Of a stretch of DNA of 64,000 bases, positions 30,701-42,117 are shown piece after piece. Both the position numbers and the translations under genes were made by a program. Location of the stretch: assembly GCA_001630475.1 (NCBI GenBank), contig KV419425.1, positions 44,320-108,319 on the forward strand. The letters are read 5' to 3'. The notes beneath the pieces were generated by a model that saw only the letters and a list, made by a program, of their open reading frames with translations, had not been told where the DNA came from and made no database searches. The stretch's first letter is position 1, and each line of letters starts with the position of its first letter. Source of the stretch: Sistotremastrum niveocremeum HHB9708 (lineage: Eukaryota; Basidiomycota; Agaricomycetes; Sistotremastrales; Sistotremastraceae).

Positions 30701-33700
30701 TCCTTTGAAAGGTTTGGACAAATAACTGATGAGAACGATGCGTCAGACATAACCGGAACTACGCGCCATGAGACGAAAGGGACAGACTCATCGGCGCCGG
30801 AAAGCAAGCCATCAACTCTGGCTTCATCACCCGCTTGAGCCGTCAATAGGACGACGGGGACCAAACCTAAGACTCAGCGGGAAGTGACCGGTTCTCGCGT
30901 GTCGAAGGATGGATGTCACATACGAGTGACAGGCCTTTGCTTGAGCGCCTGCAACAATGCATACCCGTCCATTACCGGCATCATTCGATCAGTAAGAACA
31001 AGGTTAGGTATAACCTTGTCGACCAGCTCGAGAGCATCTTTGCCGTTGGCTGCCTCCATTATTTTACAATAGGGCTCGAAGCTTTGAAGATCAATACTCT
31101 TTTCGTATGTGCAGAATAAACGCGCTCACAGCGATCGGATGTATCGTCTCATATCCGCATTGTCGTCAACTGCACGAACAACGTATGGTCAGGGTCGACT
31201 GGACAGCATTTTCGGTCTCGGCTCACCCAGTAAAATGACGTCATTCCTGTCGAAGAAGAGCATGCTTCTGTCGACCCTACTTCCTTCGCTCGATGTCACA
31301 CTCCCAGTCGTGCTAGCAACACTGTCTCCTCCGCTTGCGGTGCTCATCTCATCCGGCGTGGGTTCACCGCCACTGAAGAGGTTATTTTGACTCCATAAAT
31401 TGGCCTCATCGATGATCCCGAAAGCATATTTCCTCGAAGAGAGCGCGGATCCCACGAAGTCTCGCCCTTCGTGCTCTTCTTCAATCAACTCGTGGGAGAA
31501 GTGACCCTTGCCCAAAGGTAAGGAGACAGTGAAGACACTTCCATGAGATCCGTCGGATGATTCTTCGGCCGTTTGGGACTCGATGTCAAGGGTTCCATGA
31601 TGAAGGTTGATCAGTTCGCGCGTCAACGAAAGACCGATCCCGGTTCCTTCGTAACTTCTCGAGATCGACTAAAGGGTCCGTTATCAACGAAAGGTCATTT
31701 CGGACGCATGAACTACTGACTGTAACGCGGTGAAACCGCTCGCCGATTTTCGCAATATCACTCTGCGGTATGCCCACGCCGGTATCCGCGATAGTCAACA
31801 GGACCCTGGAGCCTTCAGTGTAGACTCGAACGGCAATCGTTCCGGTCAGAGTGTCTACACAACCGCGTCAGAATCCGGGTAATCTTAAGAGACTAAAGTG
31901 ACGAACATTTGAATGCATTCCCTATCAGATTGAAACATATCTTCTCCCAGAAGCTGCAGCACCAGGGTCAACAATATTAGGAAGGAAGCATCACGCGTCG
32001 GACTTACTCGGGATCCAGATATACGGTGGCATCTCTGTCTCGAGGACAATCAACGATGAACTGGATCATAGAATGAGCATCGATGAACAAAGTGAAAACA
32101 GGGGCTGAACCTCAAGGTTGTTCTTCTCTATTGTGCCTCTGAAGAGACTTGCCAGGTCTTCGGTGAATTCCCCGATTCGGACGGGTCTGAACCGCCCCAC
32201 TAATTTGCCTGCTTCGATTCTGGAGAAATCAAGCAAGCTGTCAACCAGTCTTCCTAGCCTAGCCACATTGCGCTGCATCATCTTCAGTTTCGTCTTGGCT
32301 GCGCCGTCAACTGTCGTCATCTCGAGTAAGTCTTGAAGCGGGGCAGCAATGAGCGTTAATGGTGTTCGCAGTTCATGAGAAGCGTTAGAAAAGAAGGCGG
32401 ATTTAGCAGCGTCAAGAGATTGCAGTTCTTTGTTTCGTTGAGCTTCGGCTTCTTGGTGGAGTATGGAGCTCAAAGCCGTCCCAAGATTTGTACGCATCAT
32501 ATCGATATAATTAGAGTATTCAGGATCATAAGGGCCGCGAGAGTTTACCCTACGATATAACACGAGAAACGCGTAAGTAATGGTTCTGGAGTCGTAGGAA
32601 GGAACATACCCGAGAATCATTATTGCGACAACTCCATTGTCAGCATTTCTCGGGCCTTTTGCGGAACCGCCATTCTCATCTTCCATGGCTTCATCGTCGA
32701 TTACGCTCGTACTAGACGAGCCCCGCGCGCTTCTACCAGTGCTTTCTTCAACGACGATAGGAACGACTACCGCCTCCCTTGGGTGTTCGCCCCAACCTCT
32801 CTTTTCCAGGCCGCTCAGGACTTCAGGGGGGAGATGGGGGATATGAACAGGTTGACGAGTTTGGAAGACAGTTTGCAAGTTCCAACTAAATGATTGCGAC
32901 CGTCCAGAGGAGGAAGAGTAGGAGAGGGACGAACCGTAGGTGTCACGTGATTGGTTTAGGGACGCGTCACGAGTCGCGAAATCGAAAGATTTCGTGGTTG
33001 TAGTCAAGTGATTAGACATGTTTGATGAATTGACGTCCCTTGCGCCCGCGGAAGAGAGTAAAGAGACCGTTTTCCCAGGTTGCGGGCTGGCGGACATGGA
33101 AGAACGACGAGAGGCTGTCTGCGACGAATCAATGGGCAGAGGCGAATACGTCCGCTGCAGCATGGGATATGAAGAAGGCTGAGAAGCGAGAGACATATCT
33201 GGAGCTGTCACACTGGAACTGGACGCGATCGCAGAATTCTGAGGGATAGGATGGAGTTCATGGCGTAATGTTCGTACACTGCCGCTTCCGCTCCTCCCCG
33301 AATGCTCGCTGAAGCTCATATTCCGCCGTGAGGACTGTCCGCGACTGCGCGTATCTTCTTCTCCCTCTTCCAAAAGTAAAGCCGAGTTCTTTCTGAGGGA
33401 ACCACGCGTCAACAGAGTTCCTGCTTCTCTCTCGACGTCGTCCACATCCATTTCGTCGATCACTTCTTCATCCGAATTGTCAGAAGCCCCGCCTCCTTCC
33501 GAAACCGAACCGTGTTGTCCGATGGCTTCCATCTCGTCCACCCCGACCCTGTCCCAGGAGCCTATCCTCATGTCGTTAATAGAGCGGACATTCCGTAACG
33601 TTATATTGGGGACAGAAAAGTCAATCCGTTCCGGGAAATATGGGTGTTCCGAAGGTATGGCGTAAGCGCTTGCAAGACTGAGACTGACATTAAATGTAGA

Positions 33701-35055
33701 TTGAGGGCCGGCTGTCGATATAGTCGAAGATGAACAAGAGGAGTAATAGAAAGCCGCGAAGGGGGTACTGAAATCAGCATATTGTCAGGAAATTGCATGG
33801 ATAAATCGTCAAAGACAGCGACATACTCGATGGAATTGCACTCCAGTGCTTGGACCACGTTTTTGGCGAATTCGTGACGTGTCTGAGCCATGACAGCTCT
33901 CTCGATGACCTTCTGAAGGCTAGCAATCCTTCGCGCCGTGATAACCTTCTGAGTGGTCTCTGTGGGTGTTCTTCAGAATTTTTTACGCAGTCGAGATCGC
34001 GTCGAAAGCCACATACCAAAAGTTAGATTGACTAAACCTCCAACAGTCCCGTCTTCCTGCATCACAGGAGCCCAACTCCACGAGTGATAAGTTTCTCGTG
34101 CCGACATCTCATCTCCTAGATTATTGAAGAATAAGAGATCATCTGATTTTGCGATGCTTTCTCCAGCCAATGCGCGCGTAGCAAGTGGTCCGATCGTGTC
34201 CCATATCTCGCCCCAACTGACTCGTCCCTTCTGAGCGAATATGGAGGGATGTTTGGAGCCAGACATGGTCGCATAAGCATCATTGTACAAAAGTACCAAT
34301 TCGGGACCCCACCATAGGGCGGTCGGATAAATCGATGATAGGACGTAAGACGTCGCCGTTCGCAAAGACTGGGGCCACTGAGCATAGGAAGGAAGGCCGA
34401 CGGATGGCCAATCAAATGCCTCTATCCGCCGAGCCATTGAACCAAAAGCATGGTCCTTGATCTCGAAAGGACGCGGGACGTGTGCATGAGATGATGGGTG
34501 GAGGGACGCGTGTGGATTTTGGGGACGACCAAAGGAAGGGAGATCAGAGAGCTTGAGGTTTGGAAGTCGTGCCTTCAAGCTCAACCGCGAAGAAACTGAT
34601 GATTGGGGAGACGGGATGGGAAGTGTTTGGGAAGGGGTGGTAAGGAGCACGATGTAAGTCTCCAGGATAGTAGTCTTCGACATAGCGAACTCTACGGATG
34701 TCGTAGAGGCCGTCCTAAGCGATACAGTGAGTGGGTCAAGCTCGGAACCCGTGTCAAGCCACGACCCGAATCGAGATACATCTTCAAGACTGTCAAAAGC
34801 CCGAACAAAGTCGATGGCTCTGTTTTGAAGCAGAGGTGCTGCACGTCTCTCCCTATCGCCCAGTGCCAGACGCATCCTATGTTCAGAGTCCTTTGTTCCA
34901 ATATCCAAGTATCGATAGAACGCTCGATTCGCCCAGACGGGGGCCAGCGATATGCCAACCTGGCCTGCCAGCTTGGAGCCGCTGAATATGCAGCATGGAT
35001 GCGGATACGCCGACAAGAACGACACCGTCGGGTGGTTTTCCAGCTGTTCATCCAT
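27714..35055 (-). CDS. Dual hybrid histidine kinase (two HK and two receiver modules), 1867 aa
   Basis: Thirty-three exons from ATG 35055 to TAA 27714 close in frame. The N-terminal PAS-like part (LSAYPHPCCIF) and a GAF-like region ending MILGVNSRGPYDPEY precede the first kinase: His835 in SNASHELRTP, N-box FNLIGNAFK, G-boxes DTGVGIP and YEGTGIGLSL. Receiver 1 has VDDNADMR and Asp1193 in LTDRMMPVMDG. A PAS region (ITYANDKFFEYSGHP) follows, then a second kinase: His1434 in VTSHELRQP, LSNAIKF, KDSGPGLD, GGSGLGL. Receiver 2 has TEDNLINQ and Asp1795 in LMDCEMPVMDG. The double module resembles Cryptococcus Tco2. It should feed an Hpt-response-regulator relay controlling stress responses. Several exons are tiny (11, 12, 11, 16, 18 and 23 nt). 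No membrane segment is seen, so it is probably cytosolic. Confidence 0.92.
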
Positions 35056-35901
35056 CGTCGACGAAAAGAATCGACGCCCAGGCCGTCGACGTCGACGTTG
35101 AAGGCCAGAGTGAAGCGCCCCACTTTTAGTTTCTCGTTACCGAGCCTTCCGAACATTCCCAGGCAGGTTCCATAAAAGGCATTTCCGAGGGATCAACCAA
35201 TGACGTACGGTCGATCCTCCCCCGTTCGATCTCCAAGGCACGAAGACCGGCTTCGAGTGAATTGTTTTCGGCTGTCGAACCTCGGCTCGGGTACAAACTC
35301 TGCCGGAGGGCTTCCGGCCATCCCACAACAACTTGCACAAGTCTTAAGATCGTTGGCGGGGCGACGGGCGAACCTATCTCCTCTTCCGGGCCTCCCAATA
35401 ATGGACAAAACTATCTTGAATTCTAACTTTTTGGTGACTTTATTTCGTCCTACGTTCGACTCTCGAAATATATATAATGATCATACGAGTAGGTAGCTAT
35501 AGGTAGGTTTCCACAATTATTTTGTGGATTCTTGTGGATGAACTCCGTCATACAGAGTGTTCCTTCAAAGATGTATGCCGTTTTAACACTTTGAAACTGT
35601 GAAGGGCTCATCGATCCGAGGGAATTTGCCGGGGACTATCCTCAGCTCAGTTGTTGCAGTCATGAAATGCCTGTGGACAAATCCTTAAGCAGAATACTGG
35701 AAAGAGATCACTGGGATTGTCACATTCGTCTCTGGAATCTCAGAACCCCCAATAATTTGTCATGAAACTCATAAACCTGCGGAAACTATCCCGTACAATA
35801 ATCATCGAACCTGGTATATATGACGCTCGCGCCTACAAGATCATCGAATCCTTAAATTACAACTACTATTCCAGCGCACATACCGCACTACAGCACTCTA
35901 T
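35056..35901. promoter_or_regulatory. Promoter and leader region of the histidine kinase
   Basis: The first 350 bp are GC-richer and contain frames on both strands (for example the minus-strand frame at 35126-35398 with ILRLVQVVVGWPEALRQSLY). These could be a non-coding leader or an unrecognised 5' exon, but no splice combination joined them in frame to MDEQLENHP. The rest is AT-rich intergenic DNA holding the 3' flank of the coiled-coil gene. Confidence 0.35.
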
Positions 35902-36711
35902 CTATTCTTCTTCTCTTCCCAAACCCTTTGAAGGGAAACAAGGTGACAGCAGAACGGACGATTCTCCGCTCTGATTCCTCCGGCGAGAAGCACGCTGTAC
36001 GTCATTCGAAAACCTGTCGAATTTCTGGCTCGCTCGCTCTTGATACTTCGTGAGCCTGACTTTCTTGATATTTTCAGGCGGGAACGGGATAGGGATGCTC
36101 TGCTTCTTGGGAGTCGAGTACAGAGGGGGACTCGGAGGAGGAGTGGCGGTCATGCGGGTGGGCGTGATGACTGGCGGGATAGCAGGTGTATCCTCTTGCC
36201 CCGCCGGCGCCGGTGTCCACGTTGGGTAAAAAGTGGAGTAGAGAGACGGATCGCCACTCAACTCAATGATTCCTGTGGAGGCGGAATTGGAATAATTTCC
36301 TGCCTCGGTAAGAGTAGAATGTTGCTTCCGAAGTTCGGAGAGTGAGTGCTCTGCACTTTCCATCCTTTCGGTAGTCCAACTCAAGATATCCTCGAGCTGA
36401 GAGACTCGCTGCTCCAATTCTTTGGCTCTGCCTTCGGATTGTCGCTTCGTATGCGCTTCGAGTTCTTCGATCCTCTCTTCCCTTTGAGCGACGACCCAGC
36501 GCAGACTCTTATTCTTCTTTCGCTCAGCTTCGAGGAGGACGTTGAGCTTCTCGATCTCCTTTGCGAGATCCTCGGAGCTGGAATTGGGAGAACTGAGTGC
36601 AGGATCAACGTGGGTGGCATCGATGGTGGGACTGAAGACCGCGTCGCAATGAGGGGTAGGAGGTTCGGGAGCGATTGTGAACGAAGCCGATTCTGTGTTG
36701 GCTTTCGACAT
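35902..36711 (-). CDS. Coiled-coil protein of unknown function, 269 aa
   Basis: A single exon from ATG at 36711 to the stop at 35902. Residues 1-45 are Ser/Pro-rich. Residues about 48-135 form a strong predicted coiled coil (DLAKEIEKLNVLLEAERKKN, then repeated E/L heptads through WTTERMESAEHSLSELRKQ). Residues 170-215 are Pro/Thr-rich with TPPPSPPLYSTP, and the C-terminus is basic (KKVRLTKYQERASQKFDRF, RASRRRNQSGES). No catalytic domain is visible. The composition suggests a scaffolding or nuclear protein, but that is inference. Neighbours are the histidine kinase downstream and the GT25-like gene upstream, all on the same strand and well spaced. Confidence 0.7.
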   Translation of the reverse strand: MSKANTESASFTIAPEPPTPHCDAVFSPTIDATHVDPALSSPNSSSEDLAKEIEKLNVLLEAERKKNKSLRWVVAQREERIEELEAHTKRQSEGRAKELEQRVSQLEDILSWTTERMESAEHSLSELRKQHSTLTEAGNYSNSASTGIIELSGDPSLYSTFYPTWTPAPAGQEDTPAIPPVITPTRMTATPPPSPPLYSTPKKQSIPIPFPPENIKKVRLTKYQERASQKFDRFSNDVQRASRRRNQSGESSVLLSPCFPSKGLGREEE

Positions 36712-37284
36712 CTCGAGACGGACTGATGATACGGTGGATGGGAATACTTAGAAGAGATGGAAGGATGAAAACTGAAGAGAGACTGTTTCCCCCATGGTCC
36801 ATCCTTAAGAAGGTTTTCCATGCCACTGCACAATCGAGTTGGCAGGAATCATCGTGATAGCCAATTGTCTGGGGGGACTTGGAGAGCGCTGCTAGCGATA
36901 GTTTTTGTTCAAAGTCTATCCCTTTTCTTTTGAACGTCTTGTTACTTGGGCGATAACAGCTGCGAGACTCCAAATATGCAGGAGAACAAGGCGGCGGTCA
37001 AACATTCCGATATGACCGCCGGGATCGGAGAACGCCGAACACATGCCACGTAAGTCAGACAGGCAAGGAGGGATAGGACGAACCATACAGTATACAAGTA
37101 TGTATCATTAGGAGAGAGAAACTATGCAGTGATCTATGAGCACAAATGGAAAAGGTGATCTAGATGCGTATGATTACAGTCCGCCAAGGCTGAGATGTGA
37201 ACAGACGGAATAAAATACCCTAAAAGCCAATGAAAATCCCAAGAGAGACAGTCCGTGTCAGGAAGAGGGACGACGAGAAGAGGT
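36712..37284. other. Intergenic region
   Basis: It contains the promoter of the coiled-coil gene and the 3' flank of the glycosyltransferase gene. Frames here (36605-36973, 37134-37475) are shadows without motifs. Confidence 0.5.
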
Positions 37285-38593
37285 CTAAGTGACAATCTCC
37301 TTGAGATATCCTTCCGTCCCGTTACTAAGGAGCCGGATCCTCTCCAATGTAGAGTCGACCAGCTGTTCCTTCCAGTCGTTATTCCTATTACCGACGATGT
37401 CACTCTTGCCGTCTTTCGTCTGTATAACGACTTGGGGATACACGCTGAGGGTTTTAACACGATGCATTTGTGCAAGGTCCTTCATCGCGTGATCGATTGG
37501 TCGACTATAAGCAATGTCTGGTGAACGGAGATGGCGAATAAGTTGCATAGCTCCGCGCCGAGAGACTGCATAGGCATGGGTGCATAGGGTGTGGTGCATT
37601 AATCTCAGCTTGCTTGAGCCGGGGAGAGGGGCACTTCTGTACTCTTCGGACCAGCAGTGACCTTGGGGACAATGAGCATGTGGAGGCTGGAAATAGAATG
37701 ATTCACATACCGAGCATGACGATGTCCCAATCTGGAGGAAGTGCGGGCCACATAGTGCGAAGCTGGGCCTCGATGTCGAACTCCATATCAACGTCATCCT
37801 CTAAGACAATCGCGACGCTCTCGCCCTTCTCAATCATCTGCCTCCATATTCTCGCATGCGAATCCCAACAACTTATCATGGGAAGGGTCAAAGGAACCCG
37901 CTTATACTGATGATTCAGTACGACAGTCGTCATGATTTTGTTGTCGTCTTTGGGCGGTAAAGGATGTTCGGCCTCCCAAGCTGTGTCGGGGGGATCCAAC
38001 GTCCAATAGTCCGCGCCTGAAATTCCAATGGGATTTTGGAGGGGATCGGCGTAGTTTTCTATTAGGTCCTGTGACCATGCGAAGGGAAAGGCGTGGTAGA
38101 TGAGATGGTCGCTGGAGTTGGCATCAGGGGTAGGCCAGTCCTCAGGTCGAGCGTCGTATTCGTCTATACGAGGGCGCTGCCACTTCACTCGCTCCATGAT
38201 TTTCGCAACTCTTGCACTTCTGAAGTCGGTGGCATCGATGAAAGTGAACTGAAGGTCGAGCGCTCGAGCGATGGAACGCATGAGCTCCTGTCGATCCGTC
38301 CGTCTCGCCAGACTGACAACATAGATACTGTCCGCCACACCTAGCGTTTTTGAGTGCGGAAGTTTGTCAGTTGGTCGCACTGAAGCTATCTGAGCTCGAT
38401 AGAGGGCGTCGTTGTCTGTGGATGAGGAGTAGGGGTACCATTGATGGTCGTCGGAAGAAGAAAGGACCGAAACGATGTACAGGAGGCCGACAACGATGGC
38501 AATAATCGCTGCACGACGCTTTCCGACGCGCTCGAGCATTCTGGGAGGGCGTAAAAGAGGTGAACGGGGCGGACGAAAAAGTTGGCGAGCCAT
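37285..38593 (-). CDS. GT25-like type II membrane glycosyltransferase, 419 aa
   Basis: Two exons: 38593-37711 and 37661-37285, with intron donor GTATGT and acceptor CCCAAG. MARQLFRPP is followed by a basic segment and one transmembrane anchor (RRAAIIAIVVGLLYIVSVL), then a lumenal domain. The core opens SIYVVSLARRTDRQELMRSI, the LPS-glycosyltransferase family 25 signature, and a DxD-type EDDVD near residue 265 precedes WDIVMLG. The second exon has HTLCTHAYAVSRRGAMQLI and PIDHAMKDL, also family-like. It probably transfers a sugar in the secretory pathway; the acceptor is unknown. The frame continues upstream through the 791-bp repeat to 38710, but that part is repeat-encoded, so the ATG at 38593 is preferred. 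The repeat begins 33 bp before this ATG. Confidence 0.85.
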
Positions 38594-38626
38594 CCACCGC
38601 CAACGCTTAAAGCCAGGTGGTCTTAT

Positions 38627-39417
38627 CACAGCGTGCCCTGGACAAAAATCCCAAAAGTTTAGGAGGGGAATATGCTGGGTTATGGTAACTTTAGGGCAGG
38701 CTTTCGGCACTTGGAATAGAGCAGAGAATAGATGACTTAATCTCAGATATTCTGGCAGGGATGAGGTCGAGATAATGTATGAGAATCTCGAAAGAAGCGC
38801 CGTATTTTCTCGGGGCGATATTCACATAACTCTAGAGGAGGCGCGAGGGGAATCACCCGAGATATGCGGGGGAATTCTCTTTGGGACGATCGAGGCACAT
38901 CATGAATATCCGAACTGCGAAAATGAGCGGGATCAGGACTCATCATCTCTGGCGTCTATCGTGGGGATCATCGGGGGACTTTAACCGAGAAGCCCGGCGT
39001 ATTCCCTCCAGGAGCAGCTCGAGAGGAGCGCATATATTCTGTGCCATGTTCCCGCGGAGAAGACGGACACTAATCCAAGGCAGAGTAGGATGAAGAGCTT
39101 TGTGGGATGTTCGGTGAATTTCCCAGCTCAGTCTCAAAGCGTCTCAACGGTAGCAGTGGACTAAATCCCCGCATATTCCCAGCCAAAATCGCTCAAACTT
39201 CCCCCGGGCTTTAGGATGAGATTGTCGGAGCGAATCTCATGCTAACCTACATACTAAATTCTAGAGACTTCACCAGATTTTCTCGGCCCTGTTCCCATAA
39301 GAATCGCGCGAGGACTATGGATGCTTTTCCCGGCGGGAATATTGTCTGGATTGAAGATTCCGGATCGCGGGAGCCGTATCGCAGAGTCCGCAATACGGAT
39401 ACTGGACGCCGCATTCC
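38627..39417 (+). repeat. 791-bp repeat, arm A of an inverted pair (possible mobile element)
   Basis: This segment is the reverse complement of 62474-63264 with no visible insertion or deletion. Coordinates of paired positions always sum to 101891, and several frames of 64-70 codons inside it are identical between copies. One visible difference is ACTGGACG here against ACTAGACG in the other copy. It begins CACAGCGTGCCCTGG and ends GGACGCCGCATTCC. An imperfect hairpin, CCGTATCGC...GCAATACGG (39374-39398), lies about 20 bp from the right end. Flanks of the two copies differ at both ends, so the unit is dispersed rather than part of one large palindrome. No protein-coding capacity is recognised. 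Confidence 0.85.
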
Positions 39418-39721
39418 CAGCCTCATTACATGGACAAGTCGATATTCTAGCTGGCACGTCGGAGACGCGTCTTGATGTCTTCGGTCAGTGCATTATTCAA
39501 AATCATGTATTCACCCGTTAAATTGGTACATTATCTACAGAGTGTTTGGATACGTCACGAGAAGGGCGCTTATTTTGACCGTCATCACGGTCATTGAAAC
39601 TCATTCTGCTCTACGGGTTCAAGAGCCCTACACGTCTAATCTCTGACCATTGTCGATCGTCCAATAACCCCTAGAACATCCTTCTAGTTCTTTGAAACCA
39701 ACGCTGTCAACAAAATCCACC
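39418..39721. other. Intergenic region
   Basis: DNA between arm A of the repeat and the small plus-strand gene at 39722. No gene is seen. Before the repeat inserted, this stretch may have carried part of the promoter of the GT25-like gene. Confidence 0.35.
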
Positions 39722-40267
39722 ATGACGAGAGGAGGCTTGTTGGTAGGAGTTGGCAGCGCTAGGACACGAGGCGAAGGCACGGGAATCCATGTGGTACGCT
39801 TTATCACCTTTTCCGAAACGTTTTTGCAGAACGGATTACTGACTGTGTTCATTGCCAAGACATCGAGCTACCCAGTATCGACCATCGTTGTGCCCTTTGT
39901 ACGCCATCTCAGTTCACTGCTACCAATCCGCGATCCTGAACCGAATCCGTCTGACCCGCGTCTTTTGGAACTCTAGTCTCCCTTCTCCTGCTTCAGGTGC
40001 CCTGTCACTCAGCTCTCCAGAACATTTCCGAGGCGTGATTCTGGCACCAGATGTCGTGGCGGTGACCTGGCTGGAAATTGCCCGTAAGTCAAGGATAAGG
40101 AATTAATACTGCGCCAACCCCCCTCGACTCCATGCTTTGCTCGGTCAGACGAGCCGAAATACGAAATGATGCGCATGGGTGAGAAGGAGAATCGCAAACG
40201 GTCTGTGCGCGATTGCGTCCTGAACTCTGAAGTTCTGGTTTCAGTAACGGTTGTGCTTTCCATGTAG
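39722..40267 (+). CDS. Small hypothetical protein, 132 aa
   Basis: Proposed exons are 39722-39793, 39876-40083 and 40149-40267. The ATG has a good context (TCCACCATGA). Intron 1 uses GTACGC...TACCCAG and intron 2 uses GTAAGT...CGGTCAG. The last two exons give FRGVILAPDVVAVTWLEIAH and then KYEMMRMGEKENRKRSVRDC, clearly protein-like, ending LVSVTVVLSM. The first exon and intron 1 are less certain because the frame stays open through a longer alternative. No family is recognised. The gene is tail-to-tail with the nucleoplasmin-like gene. Confidence 0.45.
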
Positions 40268-40550
40268 ACGAGAGACCCAGGGCAAAGATAAAACTTCCGG
40301 AGCTATGTCAACGGACTCGCAGGACCTTATCGATGTTCACTCAGATGGAAGCTATACATATCGCAATACAAATGATATTCGAGATACTGTCTTCAAAATT
40401 TCTATCTAACCCCGGTGCATACTTAACGAATGCGTGTGCGGATAATCACGAAGCATCTCTAAGGTGTACAAAGCATATTTTCACCCATGATTACACACAG
40501 TTGATCCCAGAGCACCAACAGAGGCAATGAGCGAGAGCGCTCAAAACACC

Positions 40551-41659
40551 TTATCCATCGGATTCGCTAGTAGAAGTATCAGCGCCGATAAAGTTCGCCT
40601 CGACTTCCTCAGTTGAATCCGTACCGTCTGTACTGCAAGGGGATAAGAAGACCAATATCAAAAACAGGATGGAACGTACGATTCTTCGGTGGTGGAGCCA
40701 ATTGCAATGACCGCAGGCTCCTTCTTTACGATCACGAGAGGGCTGGCAAGGCTGTACTGGGAGGCGGCATGGCCACGCGTTTCGATCTCAACGACCGACG
40801 CAGAACGCTCTCGCTTCTGTGAGGAGGGACCATCCCTGTGCTTGGGTGTAGAGTCGATCTAACAATTGAAACATTAATGAGTTATAGACAACTGAGACCA
40901 ATTGCACGGACCTTGTCACTAACGAGACGGCGCTTAGGCGAAGGGGACGAAGAAGAAGAAGAGTCTCGTCGGCGAGTCAGCGAAGATTTGACTGCGAGCA
41001 AGCTTAAGTAGAAGGTCCACGAGCCTGTCTATGACGTACCCGGGGTAGGAGAAGAAGTCTTCGCATTCTTAAACAGGAAGCCGCCTTGGACTGGGGTTCG
41101 AGGAGCTTCATAAGGAGGAGTTCTGGACAGAGTGAAGTTAGACGAATGTGTAATGTGCAACCAGGCAAGTGACTCCAGAAGTGAAAACGCAAAAACATAC
41201 ATGGGAGCGTCGAAGTAATATCCGAATAACGAAATCGTGCTGTAAGTGTCTTTAGTACGAACAGTGTGAGACGCAATTCGAAATGACGGACTTAGATATT
41301 TGATCCTCGGAGTTCGTCTTTACAAAGAATTGAACAGAATCATCTTGAGACAAAACCACGTTCAAGCTGACGCTCATCAACTATACGCAAGGTGATGAGC
41401 GAACACGAGGCCAAAGGTTTGAGCTTACGGAAGCTGGGCGAAGCCAGCACAGAGGAACAATCTGAGCTGTCTCATCGGCCTGCGTATGGCTAGGTTTCGC
41501 GGCCATTGGGGTTTCGATCTTCATGTAGAGTGTGGCGTAGGATTCCGAGGTTAGATCCTTGATACATGCATTTGTGATGCATAGATCACCATCCGGTATG
41601 AGTGTAATGGGTTCGCCCACAGAGACTTCGAGACACCATGGAGCGAGACTGGGCAACAT
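40551..41659 (-). CDS. Nucleoplasmin-like (NPL) domain protein, 260 aa
   Basis: Seven exons (41659-41429, 41380-41292, 41239-41201, 41122-41040, 40991-40912, 40858-40680, 40632-40551). The N-terminal domain follows the pattern of fungal nucleoplasmin-like/FKBP39 N-termini: FWS-type start MLPSLAPWCLEVSVGEPITL, then DGDLCITNACI, TLYMKIETP, IVPLCWLRP, SLNVVLSQDDSVQFFVKT and ISLFGYYFDAP. These domains form pentameric histone chaperones. The C-terminal half is basic and Ser-rich (TRRRDSSSSSSPSPKRRL), then acidic (TEEVEANFIGADTSTSESDG), as in nuclear histone-binding tails. There is no FKBP prolyl isomerase domain, unlike Fpr3/Fpr4. A TATATAAAAC box on the minus strand (41711-41720) sits about 50 bp upstream. 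Confidence 0.75.
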
Positions 41660-42117
41660 CGTGAAAATAGAGCAGACGAAGCTGGTGCTGGATGATCGCA
41701 GCCGCACTCGGTTTTATATAAGCGGTCTCAGATACTAGTATCTCATAGGAGGCATGAAGAGTTTGCGAGGAGCTGAAAGAGGACGCATTGGGTTGCTGCG
41801 AGCTACGGAGGAATCCATGTTCTGATTGAGAAAGGGGGAGCGGCTTGGGGTGTGTCGCACGCGACCAGGTCGTCTACATTAGGTGGTATTTCTGATGGGT
41901 GACTCAGCTTTCCGAATAAGCGGGATCCTTTTTGGGTGGAAATCACGCACGCTAGCAGTATCATCTGCTTTGGGATACAGTCGGCCGGCGGAGAGCGAAA
42001 AGATAAGCAAGGTGTGGGTCCAGGTTATCGATTGTCGACTATCAGAGCAATCGGCGCTACTTATCACCTCTGAAACTCTCCCTCTAATCTGAGCGTCAGC
42101 ACAGATTGGCGTCGAAT
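41660..42117. promoter_or_regulatory. Divergent promoter region
   Basis: About 460 bp shared by the minus-strand nucleoplasmin-like gene and the plus-strand gene at 42118. The TATATAAAAC at 41711-41720 is oriented to the minus-strand gene. No comparable element is obvious for the plus-strand gene, whose start could lie further upstream. Confidence 0.45.

Noticed and set aside
34692-35156. Minus-strand 154-codon frame overlapping the kinase start
   Set aside because: It is a frame shadow of the kinase exon 1, which has PAS-like sequence in the other frame.
38594-38710. N-terminal extension of the GT25-like protein to 38710
   Set aside because: Most of this extension is encoded by the dispersed repeat, and the same peptide appears in arm B without any glycosyltransferase.
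38627-39417. Helitron assignment for the 791-bp repeat
   Set aside because: An end-proximal hairpin exists, but there is no TC start, no CTRR end and no A/T insertion site common to both copies.
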